Positions 24,980 through 33,993 of a DNA stretch of 45,085 nucleotides are shown in pieces (position 1 is the first letter of the stretch; every line of letters starts with the position of its first letter). The position numbers and the translations under genes were made by a program. The notes beneath the pieces were generated by a model, which was not told the origin of the DNA, made no database searches, and worked only from the letters and a program-made list of their open reading frames with translations. The stretch is from an uncultured Lachnospiraceae bacterium (GTDB lineage: Bacteria > Bacillota > Clostridia > Lachnospirales > Lachnospiraceae), in NCBI GenBank assembly GCA_947591155.1, contig CANQDA010000028.1, positions 1 to 45,085 on the forward strand. Direction: 5' to 3'.

Positions 24980-25416
24980 TGATAAAAAAGTAGAGAAGAT
25001 ACTGTACGTTAAGTGTCACACGATGGGAAGGTCTTTATGTGAACGAAGGAGGATTGCTTCCGCGTTACGGTATCGCTTCCGCTACTGCGTGAAAAGGACA
25101 AAGGGTTCTTTTGCGCAGTTTTTTTCGTGTAAACAATGAGCCGTGCAGATTCGGTGGAGCGGGAAATGTCTGCTTGCAGACGATTTCACGGGACAGCGAA
25201 TCTATAGGGCGAAGTGATCGCTCTCTGAAAGAGGGCGATGCCACCCCCGGCGAGGGGCCCGCGATCGACACATTTGACACTTGGCGAGGTCATTTCGAGC
25301 CTAGTGACAAAGCGCACCCGCGTGGGAAAAGCGAAGCTTTTTCGAGGTTGAGCACGGCTTTGCATTTACTACAAAAAAACAAAACAATCTTATTTAAAGA
25401 AAGGAGAAACAAGACA
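24980..25416 (+). promoter_or_regulatory. Long structured 5' leader of fhs with internal terminator (candidate riboswitch or attenuator)
   Basis: From the promoter at 24945 to the fhs ATG lie about 435 bases. The first 145 end in a strong intrinsic terminator (25084-25125). Beyond it are further hairpins: GTCTGC/GCAGAC near 25166-25181 and ATCGCTCTC/GAGGGCGAT near 25216-25240. A terminator inside the leader of a folate-C1 gene suggests ligand control, as ZTP (pfl) riboswitches do for such genes. I could not find the conserved pfl 3' motif (CCGCCTGGGC), so the class is open. Alternatively the first part is an independent small RNA. No coding region is convincing here, although one frame stays open. 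Confidence 0.45.
25084..25125 (+). terminator. Intrinsic terminator within the fhs leader
   Basis: ACTGCGTGAAA.GGAC pairs with GTTCTTTTGCGCAGT (about 14-15 pairs, one bulge and a few wobbles), followed by seven T at 25119-25125. There is no upstream protein gene that it could serve; the nearest upstream transcript is the leader itself. Confidence 0.8.
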
Positions 25417-27102
25417 ATGGGCTACAAATCAGACATCGAGATCGCACAGGAGACGACCATGTCGCCAATCACCGAGATCGCAGCAAAGGCAGGTATCGAC
25501 GCGAAATACCTGGAGCAGTACGGCAACTACAAGGCAAAGATCGACTACAACCTCCTGAAGGAGACGAACCTCCCGGACGGCAAGCTCGTGCTCGTGACGG
25601 CGATCAACCCGACGCCGGCGGGCGAGGGCAAGACGACGACGACGGTAGGCCTCGCGGACGGTCTTTCGAAGCTCGGCAAGAAGGTTATGGTAGCGCTGCG
25701 TGAGCCGTCCCTCGGACCGGTGTTCGGCGTGAAGGGCGGAGCGGCAGGCGGCGGCTACGCGCAGGTGGTTCCGATGGAGGATATCAATCTCCACTTCACG
25801 GGCGACTTCCACGCGATCGGCGCTGCGAACAACCTGCTTGCGGCGATGATCGACAACCACATCTACCAGGGGAACGCGCTGAACATCGACCCGCGCAAGA
25901 TCACCTGGAGACGCTGTGTGGACATGAACGACAGACAGCTTCGTTTCGTGGTGGACGGCCTCGGCGGAAAGACGAACGGCATGCCGAGGGAGGACGGCTA
26001 TGATATCACGGTGGCGTCCGAGATCATGGCGGTGCTGTGCCTGTCGAACGACATCACGGACCTGAAGAACCGTCTGGCGAGGATCATTGTCGGATATACA
26101 TACGGGAAAGCATCGGAGCAGAAGCCGGTGACGGCGGGCGACCTGAACGCGCAGGGCGCGATGTGCGCGCTGCTGAAGGACGCCCTGAAGCCGAACCTGG
26201 TACAGACGCTCGAGCACACGCCGGCGATCGTGCACGGCGGCCCGTTCGCGAACATCGCGCACGGCTGCAACTCCGTCATCGCTACGAAGATGGCGCTGAA
26301 GCTGGGCGACTACGCGATCACGGAGGCAGGCTTCGGCGCAGACCTTGGCGCGGAGAAGTTCCTGGACATCAAGTGCCGTATGGCAGGCCTGAAGCCGAAC
26401 GCGGTGGTCATCGTGGCGACGGTGAGGGCGCTGAAGTACAACGGCGGCGTGCCGAAGGCAGAGCTGAACGAGCAGAACCTTGAGGCGTTGGAGAAGGGTC
26501 TCCCGAACCTGCTGAAGCATGTGAACAACATCAAGAACGTCTACAAGCTTCCGTGCGTGGTGGCGATCAACGCGTTCCCGACGGATACTCCGGAAGAGCT
26601 GGCTCTGGTAGAGGACAAGTGTAAGGAGCTGGGCGTGAACGTTGCGCTGTCCGAGGTATGGGCGAAGGGCGGCGAGGGCGGCCTGAAGCTGGCGGAGGAA
26701 GTGATCCGTCTGGTGGAGGAGCCGAACGACTTCACGTACAGCTACGAGCTGGAGGGCAGCATCGAGGACAAGCTGAACCAGATCGTACAGAAGATCTACG
26801 GCGGCAGCAAGGTGGTGCTGACGGCGAACGCGCAGAAACAGGCGAAGGAGCTGGAGGCGCTTGGCTACGGCAACTGCCCGATCTGTGTGGCGAAGACGCA
26901 GTACTCCCTGACGGATGACCAGACGAAGCTGGGCGCGCCGACAGGCTTTGAGGTGACGGTGCGCAACCTGAAGATCTCGGCGGGCGCAGGGTTCATCGTG
27001 GCTCTGACGGGCGAGATCATGACGATGCCGGGACTTCCGAAGGTACCGGCTGCGGAGCGCATCGACGTGGACGAGACCGGCAAGATCTCCGGATTGTTCT
27101 GA
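25417..27102 (+). CDS. fhs: Formate-tetrahydrofolate ligase
   Basis: The 561-residue enzyme shows the FTHFS pattern: the ATP-binding [15 protein letters not shown] near residue 67, [30 protein letters not shown], THx-like [30 protein letters not shown] and the end [17 protein letters not shown]. It joins formate to THF with ATP, the second step of the methyl branch. AAAGGAG about eight bases before the ATG at 25417 sets the start; the frame is open upstream to 25111, but that part is the noncoding leader. The formate channel follows in the same direction. Codon choice is strongly biased to G/C ends, as expected for an abundant protein. Confidence 0.97.
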   Translation: MGYKSDIEIAQETTMSPITEIAAKAGIDAKYLEQYGNYKAKIDYNLLKETNLPDGKLVLVTAINPTPAGEGKTTTTVGLADGLSKLGKKVMVALREPSLGPVFGVKGGAAGGGYAQVVPMEDINLHFTGDFHAIGAANNLLAAMIDNHIYQGNALNIDPRKITWRRCVDMNDRQLRFVVDGLGGKTNGMPREDGYDITVASEIMAVLCLSNDITDLKNRLARIIVGYTYGKASEQKPVTAGDLNAQGAMCALLKDALKPNLVQTLEHTPAIVHGGPFANIAHGCNSVIATKMALKLGDYAITEAGFGADLGAEKFLDIKCRMAGLKPNAVVIVATVRALKYNGGVPKAELNEQNLEALEKGLPNLLKHVNNIKNVYKLPCVVAINAFPTDTPEELALVEDKCKELGVNVALSEVWAKGGEGGLKLAEEVIRLVEEPNDFTYSYELEGSIEDKLNQIVQKIYGGSKVVLTANAQKQAKELEALGYGNCPICVAKTQYSLTDDQTKLGAPTGFEVTVRNLKISAGAGFIVALTGEIMTMPGLPKVPAAERIDVDETGKISGLF

Positions 27103-27155
27103 TCTGAGACCGGATCAGAAGCGCTCCGCGCGGGATTTCATGAAACTAAGCCTTG

Positions 27156-27187
27156 CGAAACCCGCCGCAACAATACGGCGGGTTTCG
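27156..27187 (+). terminator. Hairpin after fhs
   Basis: CGAAACCCGCCG and CGGCGGGTTTCG form twelve perfect pairs with an 8-base loop. The T-run is poor (GATATATAT), so it may be a partial terminator or an mRNA-end stabiliser between fhs and the channel gene. Confidence 0.65.
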
Positions 27188-27209
27188 ATATATATGGGAG
27201 GAATAACAA

Positions 27210-27971
27210 ATGTTTCGAAATGAGATAGAGGCGGTAGGCAATACCGCCAAGAACAAGCTGGGTCTGCTGGAAAAGAACCCGCTCGGCTATGTCCTGATGT
27301 CGATTCTGGCCGGCGTGTTCATCGGCTTCGGTAGCATCATGATGGGCATTGTGGGCGGCGTTATGGCCGGGCAGTCGGCGCAGAAGCTGATCTGCGGTAT
27401 CGTGTTCTCCGTGGGTCTCTGTCTGGTGACGGTCGCCGGGGCCGAGCTCTTCACCGGCAACAATTTCGTGATGGCGGTGGGCAGCTTCACCGGCGCGGTC
27501 TCCTGGGCGAAGACGATCAAGCTCTGGGTCGTGTGTTACATAGGGAATCTGATTGGTTCCGTGGCGACGGCGGCGCTCTTTGTGCTGACCGGTCTGGACA
27601 CGGACGCTACCGGCACATTTCTGTCGAACGCGGCGGCGGCCAAGATGGCGGGCGCTCCGCTAAACCTGTTCACGAAGGCGATTTTCTGCAACATGCTGGT
27701 CTGCCTCGCGATCTGGTGCGGCGCGAAGCTGAAGTCCGAGGGCGCGAAGATCGCGATGAACTTCTGCTGTGTGGCGACCTTCGTCACCTGCGGTTTCGAG
27801 CACAGCGTTGCCAACATGACTTTCCTGACGATCGGGCTGATGAACCCGATGGAGGCAACGGTCAGCATCGGAGGTTTCTTCTACAATCTCCTGATTGTCA
27901 CGGCCGGCAACATGGTCGGCGGCGTGCTGCTCATCGCGCTTCCGTACTATCTGATCGCGAAGGAAAAATAG
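27210..27971 (+). CDS. Formate/nitrite transporter family channel (FocA/NirC type)
   Basis: The 253-residue protein has six hydrophobic segments and the FNT signatures: AGVFIGFGSIMM, GAELFTGNNFVMAVG (the conserved LFTGN loop) and GFEHSVANMTF (the conserved GxEHSxANM). Such channels move formate or nitrite across the cytoplasmic membrane as pentamers. The neighbour is formate-THF ligase, so formate is the likely substrate. GGGAGGA before the ATG supports the start. The two genes are separated by a hairpin. Confidence 0.93.
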   Translation: MFRNEIEAVGNTAKNKLGLLEKNPLGYVLMSILAGVFIGFGSIMMGIVGGVMAGQSAQKLICGIVFSVGLCLVTVAGAELFTGNNFVMAVGSFTGAVSWAKTIKLWVVCYIGNLIGSVATAALFVLTGLDTDATGTFLSNAAAAKMAGAPLNLFTKAIFCNMLVCLAIWCGAKLKSEGAKIAMNFCCVATFVTCGFEHSVANMTFLTIGLMNPMEATVSIGGFFYNLLIVTAGNMVGGVLLIALPYYLIAKEK

Positions 27972-28040
27972 GGACTGCGTGATCGCAGAGAAAGCTCTGC
28001 GCAGGACGGCTGCGAAAGGATGCTTTCATAAAGCGGACGA

Positions 28041-28110
28041 AAAGGCAAAGTGTCTCCGGGAGGAACTCTGAAAGAGGGTTTGCCCGGAGATATTTCTGCC
28101 TTTTTCTTTT
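28041..28110 (+). terminator. Terminator after the formate channel
   Basis: AAAGGCA and CTCCGGG on the left pair with CCCGGAG and TGCCTTT on the right, with an inner small hairpin, followed by TTTTTCTTTTT. It is convergent with the minus-strand gene at 28170. Confidence 0.75.
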
Positions 28111-28169
28111 TGCTTCATTTCGTGCTTCGGCCATCGACGGACTCGCTGCGTGTTCTGCGCGTGTGTGGA

Positions 28170-28670
28170 TCACCCGGCTGCCCGGGCCTTTTCGAGTGCC
28201 TGCGCGATCGCGGAGAGCAGAAGCTGCGAGGTGTATTTGTTCTCCTGCGGGCAGGTGATACCCTCGATCGTCTGCTTTTCCAGAATCTGGGACGTGATGT
28301 GGTCCAGAGACGGGGTGACGAGCGGGAACGCGGCCGCGGTTGATTCGCTCAGGTTTACGAGACGGATCGCGTTGATGTGGTTCTGGTCGACGCTGACCTC
28401 TACGTCCACGGTAGAATCCCCGAGCGTGACCGGGGTCGTGTAGACTCCGGCGTTGAAAAGTCTCTCTTCGGATCCGCTTCCGGCGGGCGATTCCGCGCTT
28501 TGCGTCTGAGTCTGACCGGCGGATGCCCCGCTCTGGACCTCGTCCTTTTTCAGCTTGCCGGAGAACATCAGCACCAGACAGACGATCAGAAGGATCGCCA
28601 GAAAAAGCAGAAGCAAAGTGTAGATAATTTCCCGGGTTTTGAGTACAACGATCTTTGGATTAGAACTCAT
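28170..28670 (-). CDS. Membrane-anchored FMN-binding-like protein
   Basis: The 166-residue protein has one N-terminal helix (residues 16-37), a Gly/Ser/Gln-rich linker and a C-terminal domain. That domain resembles a degenerate FMN-binding unit: NAGVYTTPVTLGDSTVDVEVSVD, then INAIRLVNLSES and the end SQLLLSAIAQALEKA, in place of the usual SGAT flavin motif. The S/T that carries the flavin phosphoester in active members is not seen in an SGATxT context, so it may not bind covalent FMN. It is transcribed divergently from DegV. The function is unknown. Confidence 0.65.
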   Translation of the reverse strand: MSSNPKIVVLKTREIIYTLLLLFLAILLIVCLVLMFSGKLKKDEVQSGASAGQTQTQSAESPAGSGSEERLFNAGVYTTPVTLGDSTVDVEVSVDQNHINAIRLVNLSESTAAAFPLVTPSLDHITSQILEKQTIEGITCPQENKYTSQLLLSAIAQALEKARAAG

Positions 28671-28740
28671 GACATACTCCCGAAGAATTTGTATTTGCTA
28701 TAGTTTATTTTCGTGGGCCATGCTTTATGATAACAATTGT

Positions 28741-28769
28741 TTGCAATGCGCTTCAATTCGTGCTATTAT
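28741..28769 (+). promoter_or_regulatory. Promoter of the DegV gene
   Basis: TTGCAA at 28741-28746, 17 bases and TATTAT at 28764-28769, with TGC before the -10. Confidence 0.6.
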
Positions 28770-28810
28770 TATACCAAATGGGATAATTTTGAAAGGAACG
28801 GGAAAACAGT

Positions 28811-29680
28811 ATGAGAGAGTATCTGATCACGACGGACAACACGGGAGATCTGCCTGAGGATTATCTTGCCCGGCATGAGGTTCCGACCATGTGGCTGCCG
28901 TATTTTCTGGACGGTGAGACCTACAGGGCGGACAATTCGCTTCCGTACGAGCAGTTTTACAAAAAGATGCGTGAGGGCTGCATGCCGACGACCTCCCAGG
29001 TGAATCCGGAGGAGGCGAAGGAGAAGTTCCTCGAGTATATAAAGATCAACAAAAACATCATCCACATCGCGTTTTCCAGCGGACTGAGCGGCACGTACAA
29101 CAGCACGCGCATCGCCGCGCAGGAAGTGATGGAGGAGCATCCGGACTGCCGGATCGCGGTCGTGGACTCGCTGGCCGCGTCCATGGGCGAGGGGTTGTTC
29201 GTGCACAAGGCGTTGCAGCAGCAGGAGGCGGGCATGGGCTACGATGAGCTGGTGCAGTGGCTGGAGGACAACAAGCAGCACGTCTGCCATTACTTCACGG
29301 TGGACGACCTGTTCCATCTGTATCGCGGCGGACGCGTCTCGAAGGCGGCAGCGGTGCTCGGCACGATGATCAATATCAAGCCGGTGCTGAACGTGGACGG
29401 CGAGGGACATCTGATTCCGCAGTCCAAGGTTCGCGGGCGCAGGAAGTCCCTGAATGCCCTCGTAGACTTCATGGAGCAGAAGATGGGGAGTTTCCGGGAC
29501 AAGAACGACATCGTGTTCATCAGCCACGGGGACTGCTACGACGACGCGGTCTACGTGCAGGAGCAGGTGAAGAAGCGCTTCGGGATCGAGAATTTCCTGA
29601 TCGCTCCGATCGGGCCGACGATCGGCACGCACTCCGGGCCGGGGACAGTCGCGCTGTTCTTTATGGGAGACGCTAGATAG
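28811..29680 (+). CDS. DegV family fatty-acid-binding protein
   Basis: The 289-residue protein has the DegV pattern: ITTDNTGDLPEDYLARHEV at the start, TTSQVNPEEAKEKFLEYI, IAFSSGLSGTYNSTRIAA and YRGGRVSKAAAVLGTMINIKPVL, ending GPTIGTHSGPGTVALFFMG. DegV proteins bind a fatty acid and pass it to fatty acid kinase (FakA). No fakA is in the window. All conserved stretches are intact. Confidence 0.9.
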   Translation: MREYLITTDNTGDLPEDYLARHEVPTMWLPYFLDGETYRADNSLPYEQFYKKMREGCMPTTSQVNPEEAKEKFLEYIKINKNIIHIAFSSGLSGTYNSTRIAAQEVMEEHPDCRIAVVDSLAASMGEGLFVHKALQQQEAGMGYDELVQWLEDNKQHVCHYFTVDDLFHLYRGGRVSKAAAVLGTMINIKPVLNVDGEGHLIPQSKVRGRRKSLNALVDFMEQKMGSFRDKNDIVFISHGDCYDDAVYVQEQVKKRFGIENFLIAPIGPTIGTHSGPGTVALFFMGDAR

Positions 29681-29776
29681 TATCTGTTTCAGGAAACGGA
29701 CGGAGCAGAGCCCCGGTGAAAAGGGCAGGCCGGGAGCTTTCGACAACAGAGTTTGACAGGTATTGGGGAGAGGAAT

Positions 29777-32254
29777 ATGAGAAGACGATTGATTGCGGTT
29801 TTGCTGTCTGCGGCGATGCTGTCTGCTGCGGCAGGCGACGCGCTTGCGGTGTGTGCCGCGGAAGATTCGCTCCTGACAGAGGAGGCAGATCTGTCCGGGG
29901 AATATATACCGGAGGGATCGATTACAGCCTCTGAGTACGAAGCTGGTGCAGAAGAAATTGATGGGACGGAGATCCTTTCCGTGCCGGATGATTTCATTTC
30001 AGAAGATTCGAATAACGGGACAGGGATAGACGGCGAGTGGAGCTTGCAGGTCCCGGATGACTTTATCGCGGGGATCGAGGAGGTCGAGACAAAGAACTAC
30101 GCCGCGGGTGAGGATTACCCCGAACAGGGGGAGTTTGTGGCCTATGATGAGGTGACGGAAACTCTGGAGGAGTCCGGCCTTGCGTCGGTTGCGTCGCGGC
30201 CGAATGTGTCTCTCTTTCGCATACGCGCAGCCGTGGCCGGCTACACGGACTCTTATGGCGCGCAGCTCTCAGGCAACGCGAAGCTTGTGTATGACGCGAT
30301 GGTGCAGGCGTGCCTCGGGGTATGCGAGCCGGAGGACACCAAGGTGACGTTGTCGCCGGCGATTACATGCCAACTCGACAATTACAGCAAAGACAGATGG
30401 GACAAAGAGACGGACGCCGGATATCAGGAGGGGCTGAGTCAGGTTCGCTATGAGGTACAGTCCGCGTACGGCGCGTTTATGTACGACTATCCGCAGGTGT
30501 TCTGGATGAGCAGTCTTTCCTATGGCATGAGCGGCACGATCTCAGGCAGCAGCGCGGCCGGCTATTCGGAGACGTTTTCAAGCGTCACCCTGCATCTGCC
30601 CTCCAGCCAGCTGTACCAGGGAGCCGCGGCGGAGACGCCGGCGTTCAACTCCGCGGTGCAGGCCGCGGTCGCGGAGATCCGGGCTGATCTCGGCGCGAAT
30701 GCGTCCTGTAAAGACACTGTAAAAGCAATCCATGATTATCTCTGCAAGAAAATCGTATATCAGGAAAACATATATGCACATTCCGCGGTTGGCGTATTTC
30801 TGAAGGGCGGAATGGTAGTCTGCGAGGGCTACGCCAAGGCGTTTAAGATCCTCTGCGGGGAGTTCAAGATACCGAGCGTGCTGATCGTCGGTATGGCCGG
30901 CGAGGCGCACATGTGGAATTATGTGAAGATGGAGGATGGCAACTGGTACCTTGTGGACGTGACCTGGGACGATCAAAAGAGTATCTGCTACAAATACTTT
31001 CTGGCGGGGAGCCAGACGGTCGGCTCCAAAGACAAACCGATCTGCGAAGAGCGGACGGTCTACACCTGTTTTTCAGAGTCCGCTGTTTCGAGGAATTTCG
31101 TAGTTCCGGTGCTGAGCGATCTTTCGTATGAGGATAGCACTTCGGCCGAATCACACGCGCACAATTGGACAATAATCAAAGAGGAAGAAGGAAGCTGTAT
31201 CGAGCAGGGATATCGGATCTTTCGGTGTGAAATCTGTGGCGATACGTCGCAGGTCAACTTCAGCGCGCCCCACAAATACGAATATGTTCCGGATAACAAT
31301 GCGACCTGCCAGAAGGACGGCACGAAAACACAGGTATGCATAGTCTGCGGGGAAAAGGGCGCGACTGTCCAGGATACGGGGAGCAGGAAGAATCATCTGT
31401 TCACGGACTACAAGCCGAACGGCGACGCGACCTGCTCGAAAAACGCCACCGAGACAGCGCTGTGCGCGTACGGCTGCGGCACGAAGAACACGAGGGAAAT
31501 CGCCGGGAGCACGCTGCCGCACACGTTCGCATATGTGGCGAACGATGACGCGACCTGCCAGAAGGATGGCACGAAGACGCAGGTTTGTTCCGTCTGCGGC
31601 GCGAAAGGTAAAACGGTTCAGGATACGGAGAACAGAAAAAAGAATCATATATTCGCGACTTACCGGTCGAACGGCGACGCGACCGTCTTGGCAGATGGCA
31701 CGAAAACGGCGTACTGCGCGTACGGCTGCGGCGCCACGGATACCGTCGTGGACGCAGGGACAAAACTATCCCCGACGATCGCCGCGAACGCGACAGAGCT
31801 GATCCTGCAGAAAGGGCAGTCTACGTCCGCGTTTCAGGTGAGCGTGGCGAAGGGCGACTATGTTAAAAGCATAGAATCCCTAAACAAAAAGCTTGTGAAG
31901 GTCACTGAGAGCGGCAAGATCAAGGCGAAGAAGAACGGCAGCGCGAAGCTTCTGGTCACGCTCGGCAGCGGGACGACGATGACGGTCAAGGTCAAGGTAC
32001 AGTCCGGGACAATAAAGACGAAGAAGATCCTCAATGTTCCGCGTAAGCTCACACTGAAGCGCGGGACGAGCATGAAGCTCTCTGCGCAGCTCAGCCCGAT
32101 CACCAGCCAGCAGAAGATCTCTTACAGCTCTTCCAACAAAAAGGTGGTCTCCGTTTCCGCTTCCGGCAAGCTGAAGGCCAGAGGGAAGGGAACGGCGACG
32201 ATCACGGTGAAGAGCGGTTCGAAGAAAGTAAAATGTAAGGTGAAGGTGAAATAA
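29777..32254 (+). CDS. Secreted transglutaminase-like protein with Cys-ribbon repeats and Ig-like domains
   Basis: The 825-residue protein has a signal peptide (residues 1-25, RRRLIAVLLSAAMLSAAAGDALA). An acidic region leads to a transglutaminase-like domain with Cys349 (VVCEGYAKAF), His378 (GEAHMWNYV) and Asp394 (VDVTWDD). From about 455 to 665 there are four or so repeats of about 45 residues of the type ATCxKxGTxTxxCxxCG, the last without its first Cys. Two bacterial Ig-like (BIG2) domains close the protein. It is probably a cell-surface enzyme or binding protein; a cell-wall anchor motif is not seen. An ATG at 29777 with GGGGAGAGG upstream is the start; 29753 lacks an RBS. Confidence 0.88.
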   Translation: MRRRLIAVLLSAAMLSAAAGDALAVCAAEDSLLTEEADLSGEYIPEGSITASEYEAGAEEIDGTEILSVPDDFISEDSNNGTGIDGEWSLQVPDDFIAGIEEVETKNYAAGEDYPEQGEFVAYDEVTETLEESGLASVASRPNVSLFRIRAAVAGYTDSYGAQLSGNAKLVYDAMVQACLGVCEPEDTKVTLSPAITCQLDNYSKDRWDKETDAGYQEGLSQVRYEVQSAYGAFMYDYPQVFWMSSLSYGMSGTISGSSAAGYSETFSSVTLHLPSSQLYQGAAAETPAFNSAVQAAVAEIRADLGANASCKDTVKAIHDYLCKKIVYQENIYAHSAVGVFLKGGMVVCEGYAKAFKILCGEFKIPSVLIVGMAGEAHMWNYVKMEDGNWYLVDVTWDDQKSICYKYFLAGSQTVGSKDKPICEERTVYTCFSESAVSRNFVVPVLSDLSYEDSTSAESHAHNWTIIKEEEGSCIEQGYRIFRCEICGDTSQVNFSAPHKYEYVPDNNATCQKDGTKTQVCIVCGEKGATVQDTGSRKNHLFTDYKPNGDATCSKNATETALCAYGCGTKNTREIAGSTLPHTFAYVANDDATCQKDGTKTQVCSVCGAKGKTVQDTENRKKNHIFATYRSNGDATVLADGTKTAYCAYGCGATDTVVDAGTKLSPTIAANATELILQKGQSTSAFQVSVAKGDYVKSIESLNKKLVKVTESGKIKAKKNGSAKLLVTLGSGTTMTVKVKVQSGTIKTKKILNVPRKLTLKRGTSMKLSAQLSPITSQQKISYSSSNKKVVSVSASGKLKARGKGTATITVKSGSKKVKCKVKVK

Positions 32255-32403
32255 GTTTTACGCGTTCTTTTTAAAAGAATTCCTGTGAGACCGGAATAAA
32301 AACGGCAAAAAAGCACATATTACTAACACAACGGCCGTGCGGCAGACGCGATTTCGCACAGCCGGAGAGCTACAGGAATAAATGAAAAAGGAGAACGCGA
32401 ACT

Positions 32404-32922
32404 ATGAAACGCTGGAGAAAGTACACCTTATGTATCGCCTGCGTATGCGGGATGGCGCTTTTGGCAGGCTGTGGAAATGATGACAAAAAGAAGGAAAATG
32501 AAAAAGAGACGCAGGCCGTTACGGCGGAAGATCAAACGGCAGACTCTGAAGGCAACACTGCGGGCAGCAGCGCTTCTTCAGAAAACAACATGGAAAATGG
32601 CGCTGAAGATGGGACCGATATGGATCATGCTGCGCAGGATGAGGACACGGCGACAAATGTCGAATCGGACAGCATCGTGAACGGCGTCACGGACGAGAAC
32701 AACGCGGACGGTATTGAGACCAAGGACGACACAGACTCGGACGGTAACACGGACGACGGCATCGTGGGCGACGCCGGGAAAGATATCGCAGACGGCGTGG
32801 GCGATGCGGGAAAGGATGTCGTTGACGGCGTGGGAGACGCAGGGAAAGATGTGGCCGACGGTGTGGAAGAGGCCGGCGACGCGCTGACCGGGAACAACGA
32901 CGCGGACAGGAAGAATCCGTGA
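32404..32922 (+). CDS. Acidic repeat lipoprotein
   Basis: The 172-residue product has a lipobox (LLAGC, Cys23), then a long low-complexity acidic region rich in Asp, Glu, Asn and Thr. Near the C-terminus an 11-residue unit (GDAGKDvaDGV) repeats three times, coded by a 33-bp tandem repeat at 32767-32865. I do not recognise the family. The lipobox indicates anchoring to the outer face of the membrane. The repeat could vary in number between strains. Confidence 0.75.
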   Translation: MKRWRKYTLCIACVCGMALLAGCGNDDKKKENEKETQAVTAEDQTADSEGNTAGSSASSENNMENGAEDGTDMDHAAQDEDTATNVESDSIVNGVTDENNADGIETKDDTDSDGNTDDGIVGDAGKDIADGVGDAGKDVVDGVGDAGKDVADGVEEAGDALTGNNDADRKNP

Positions 32923-33018
32923 GTCTGCTCTTTACCCTTGATGACGAGAGTGCAGTGCGGCATGTTTGCAGAACACGTCCGCCCTGCACTGTATTTTTTT
33001 GAAGAGGAGGACGCAACA

Positions 33019-33795
33019 ATGCGCTTTCGCCCCTGTATCGACATACATAACGGAAAAGTGAAACAGATCGTCGGCGGCAGCCTGAGGGACGCGGAGGACA
33101 CGGCCCGCGAGAATTTTGTCTCGGAGCAGGACGCCGGTTTTTACGCGGATTTTTACCGGAGAGACGGGCTGAAGGGCGGACATGTGATCCTGCTCAACCC
33201 TGCCTCGTCCGCCTATTATGAGGAGACGAAACGTCAGGCGATGCTCGCGCTCGGCAGATATCCGGGCGGCCTGATGCTTGGCGGCGGCGTGAACGAGCAA
33301 AACGCGGCTGAGTTCCTGGAGGCGGGGGCGTCGCATGTCGTCGCGACCTCGTACGTCTTCCGGGATGGCCGGATCGATTACGGGAATCTGCGGCGGTTGT
33401 CCAGCGAGACCGGGAAGGAGCGCTTGGTGCTGGACCTGAGCTGCAGGAGAAAGGCGGACGGCTATTACATCGTGACCGACCGCTGGCAGAAGTTTACGGA
33501 GGTCAGGATCTCCCATGAGGTGCTTGACGAGCTGTCCGGGTACTGCGATGAGTTCCTTGTGCACGCGGCGGACGTAGAGGGCAGAGCGGCAGGCGTGGAG
33601 GAGGAGCTGGTGCGTCTGCTCGGCGTCTGGGAAGGGATTCCGGTGACGTACGCGGGCGGCGTGGGAAGCTATGAGGATCTCGGGACGCTGCGGCGTCTGG
33701 GGCAGAACCGTCTCGACGTGACGGTCGGGAGCGCGCTGGATCTGTTTGGCGGATCGCTTTCCTATCGAAAAGTGCTGGAACTGTGTGAGCAATAA
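33019..33795 (+). CDS. hisA: HisA-like phosphoribosyl isomerase of the eukaryotic type
   Basis: The 258-residue protein matches the eukaryotic-type HisA family (yeast HIS6) more than bacterial HisA: RPCIDIHNGKVKQIVGG, ENFVSEQDAGFYADFY, GGHVILLNP, GGLMLGGGVN, HVVATSYVF, LVLDLSCRRK, FLVHAADVEG and YAGGVGSYEDL. It should isomerise ProFAR to PRFAR in histidine synthesis. No other his gene is nearby. GAGGAGG eight bases before the ATG at 33019 decides the start against an upstream ATG at 32938. Confidence 0.88.
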   Translation: MRFRPCIDIHNGKVKQIVGGSLRDAEDTARENFVSEQDAGFYADFYRRDGLKGGHVILLNPASSAYYEETKRQAMLALGRYPGGLMLGGGVNEQNAAEFLEAGASHVVATSYVFRDGRIDYGNLRRLSSETGKERLVLDLSCRRKADGYYIVTDRWQKFTEVRISHEVLDELSGYCDEFLVHAADVEGRAAGVEEELVRLLGVWEGIPVTYAGGVGSYEDLGTLRRLGQNRLDVTVGSALDLFGGSLSYRKVLELCEQ

Positions 33796-33895
33796 GGTTC
33801 GTTCCGTGCGGGAAATGAACCGGAGCCGGGAAACGGTCTGGATTCGCGCTTTTGATTTCAGTGTCATAAAATTACTGAATAATCGCGATTTTCGA

Positions 33896-33923
33896 TTGAA
33901 AAAATTGGAAAATATGCTATACT
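33896..33923 (+). promoter_or_regulatory. Promoter of the hpf gene
   Basis: TTGAAA at 33896-33901, 16 bases and TATACT at 33918-33923 with a TGC extended -10. The leader is about 65 bases. Confidence 0.7.
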
Positions 33924-33993
33924 AAATGTTAGAATCATGCGCGCGTATCCATACGGCGGATCATTCCAGTCTCAGGTAAAGGAGTTGAATCAT

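Noticed and set aside
24980..25130. ZTP (pfl) riboswitch
   Set aside because: The conserved 3' CCGCCTGGGC element was not found, so the class is left open.
25111..25416. Open frame upstream of fhs as a protein extension
   Set aside because: It begins inside the terminator stem, lacks homology to FTHFS starts and overlaps several hairpins.
32323..32351. Third ECF-like site, CTAACACA before the lipoprotein
   Set aside because: The -35 resembles the RiPP promoters, but the position of the -10 reads AGACGCGA and not CGTATMAA.
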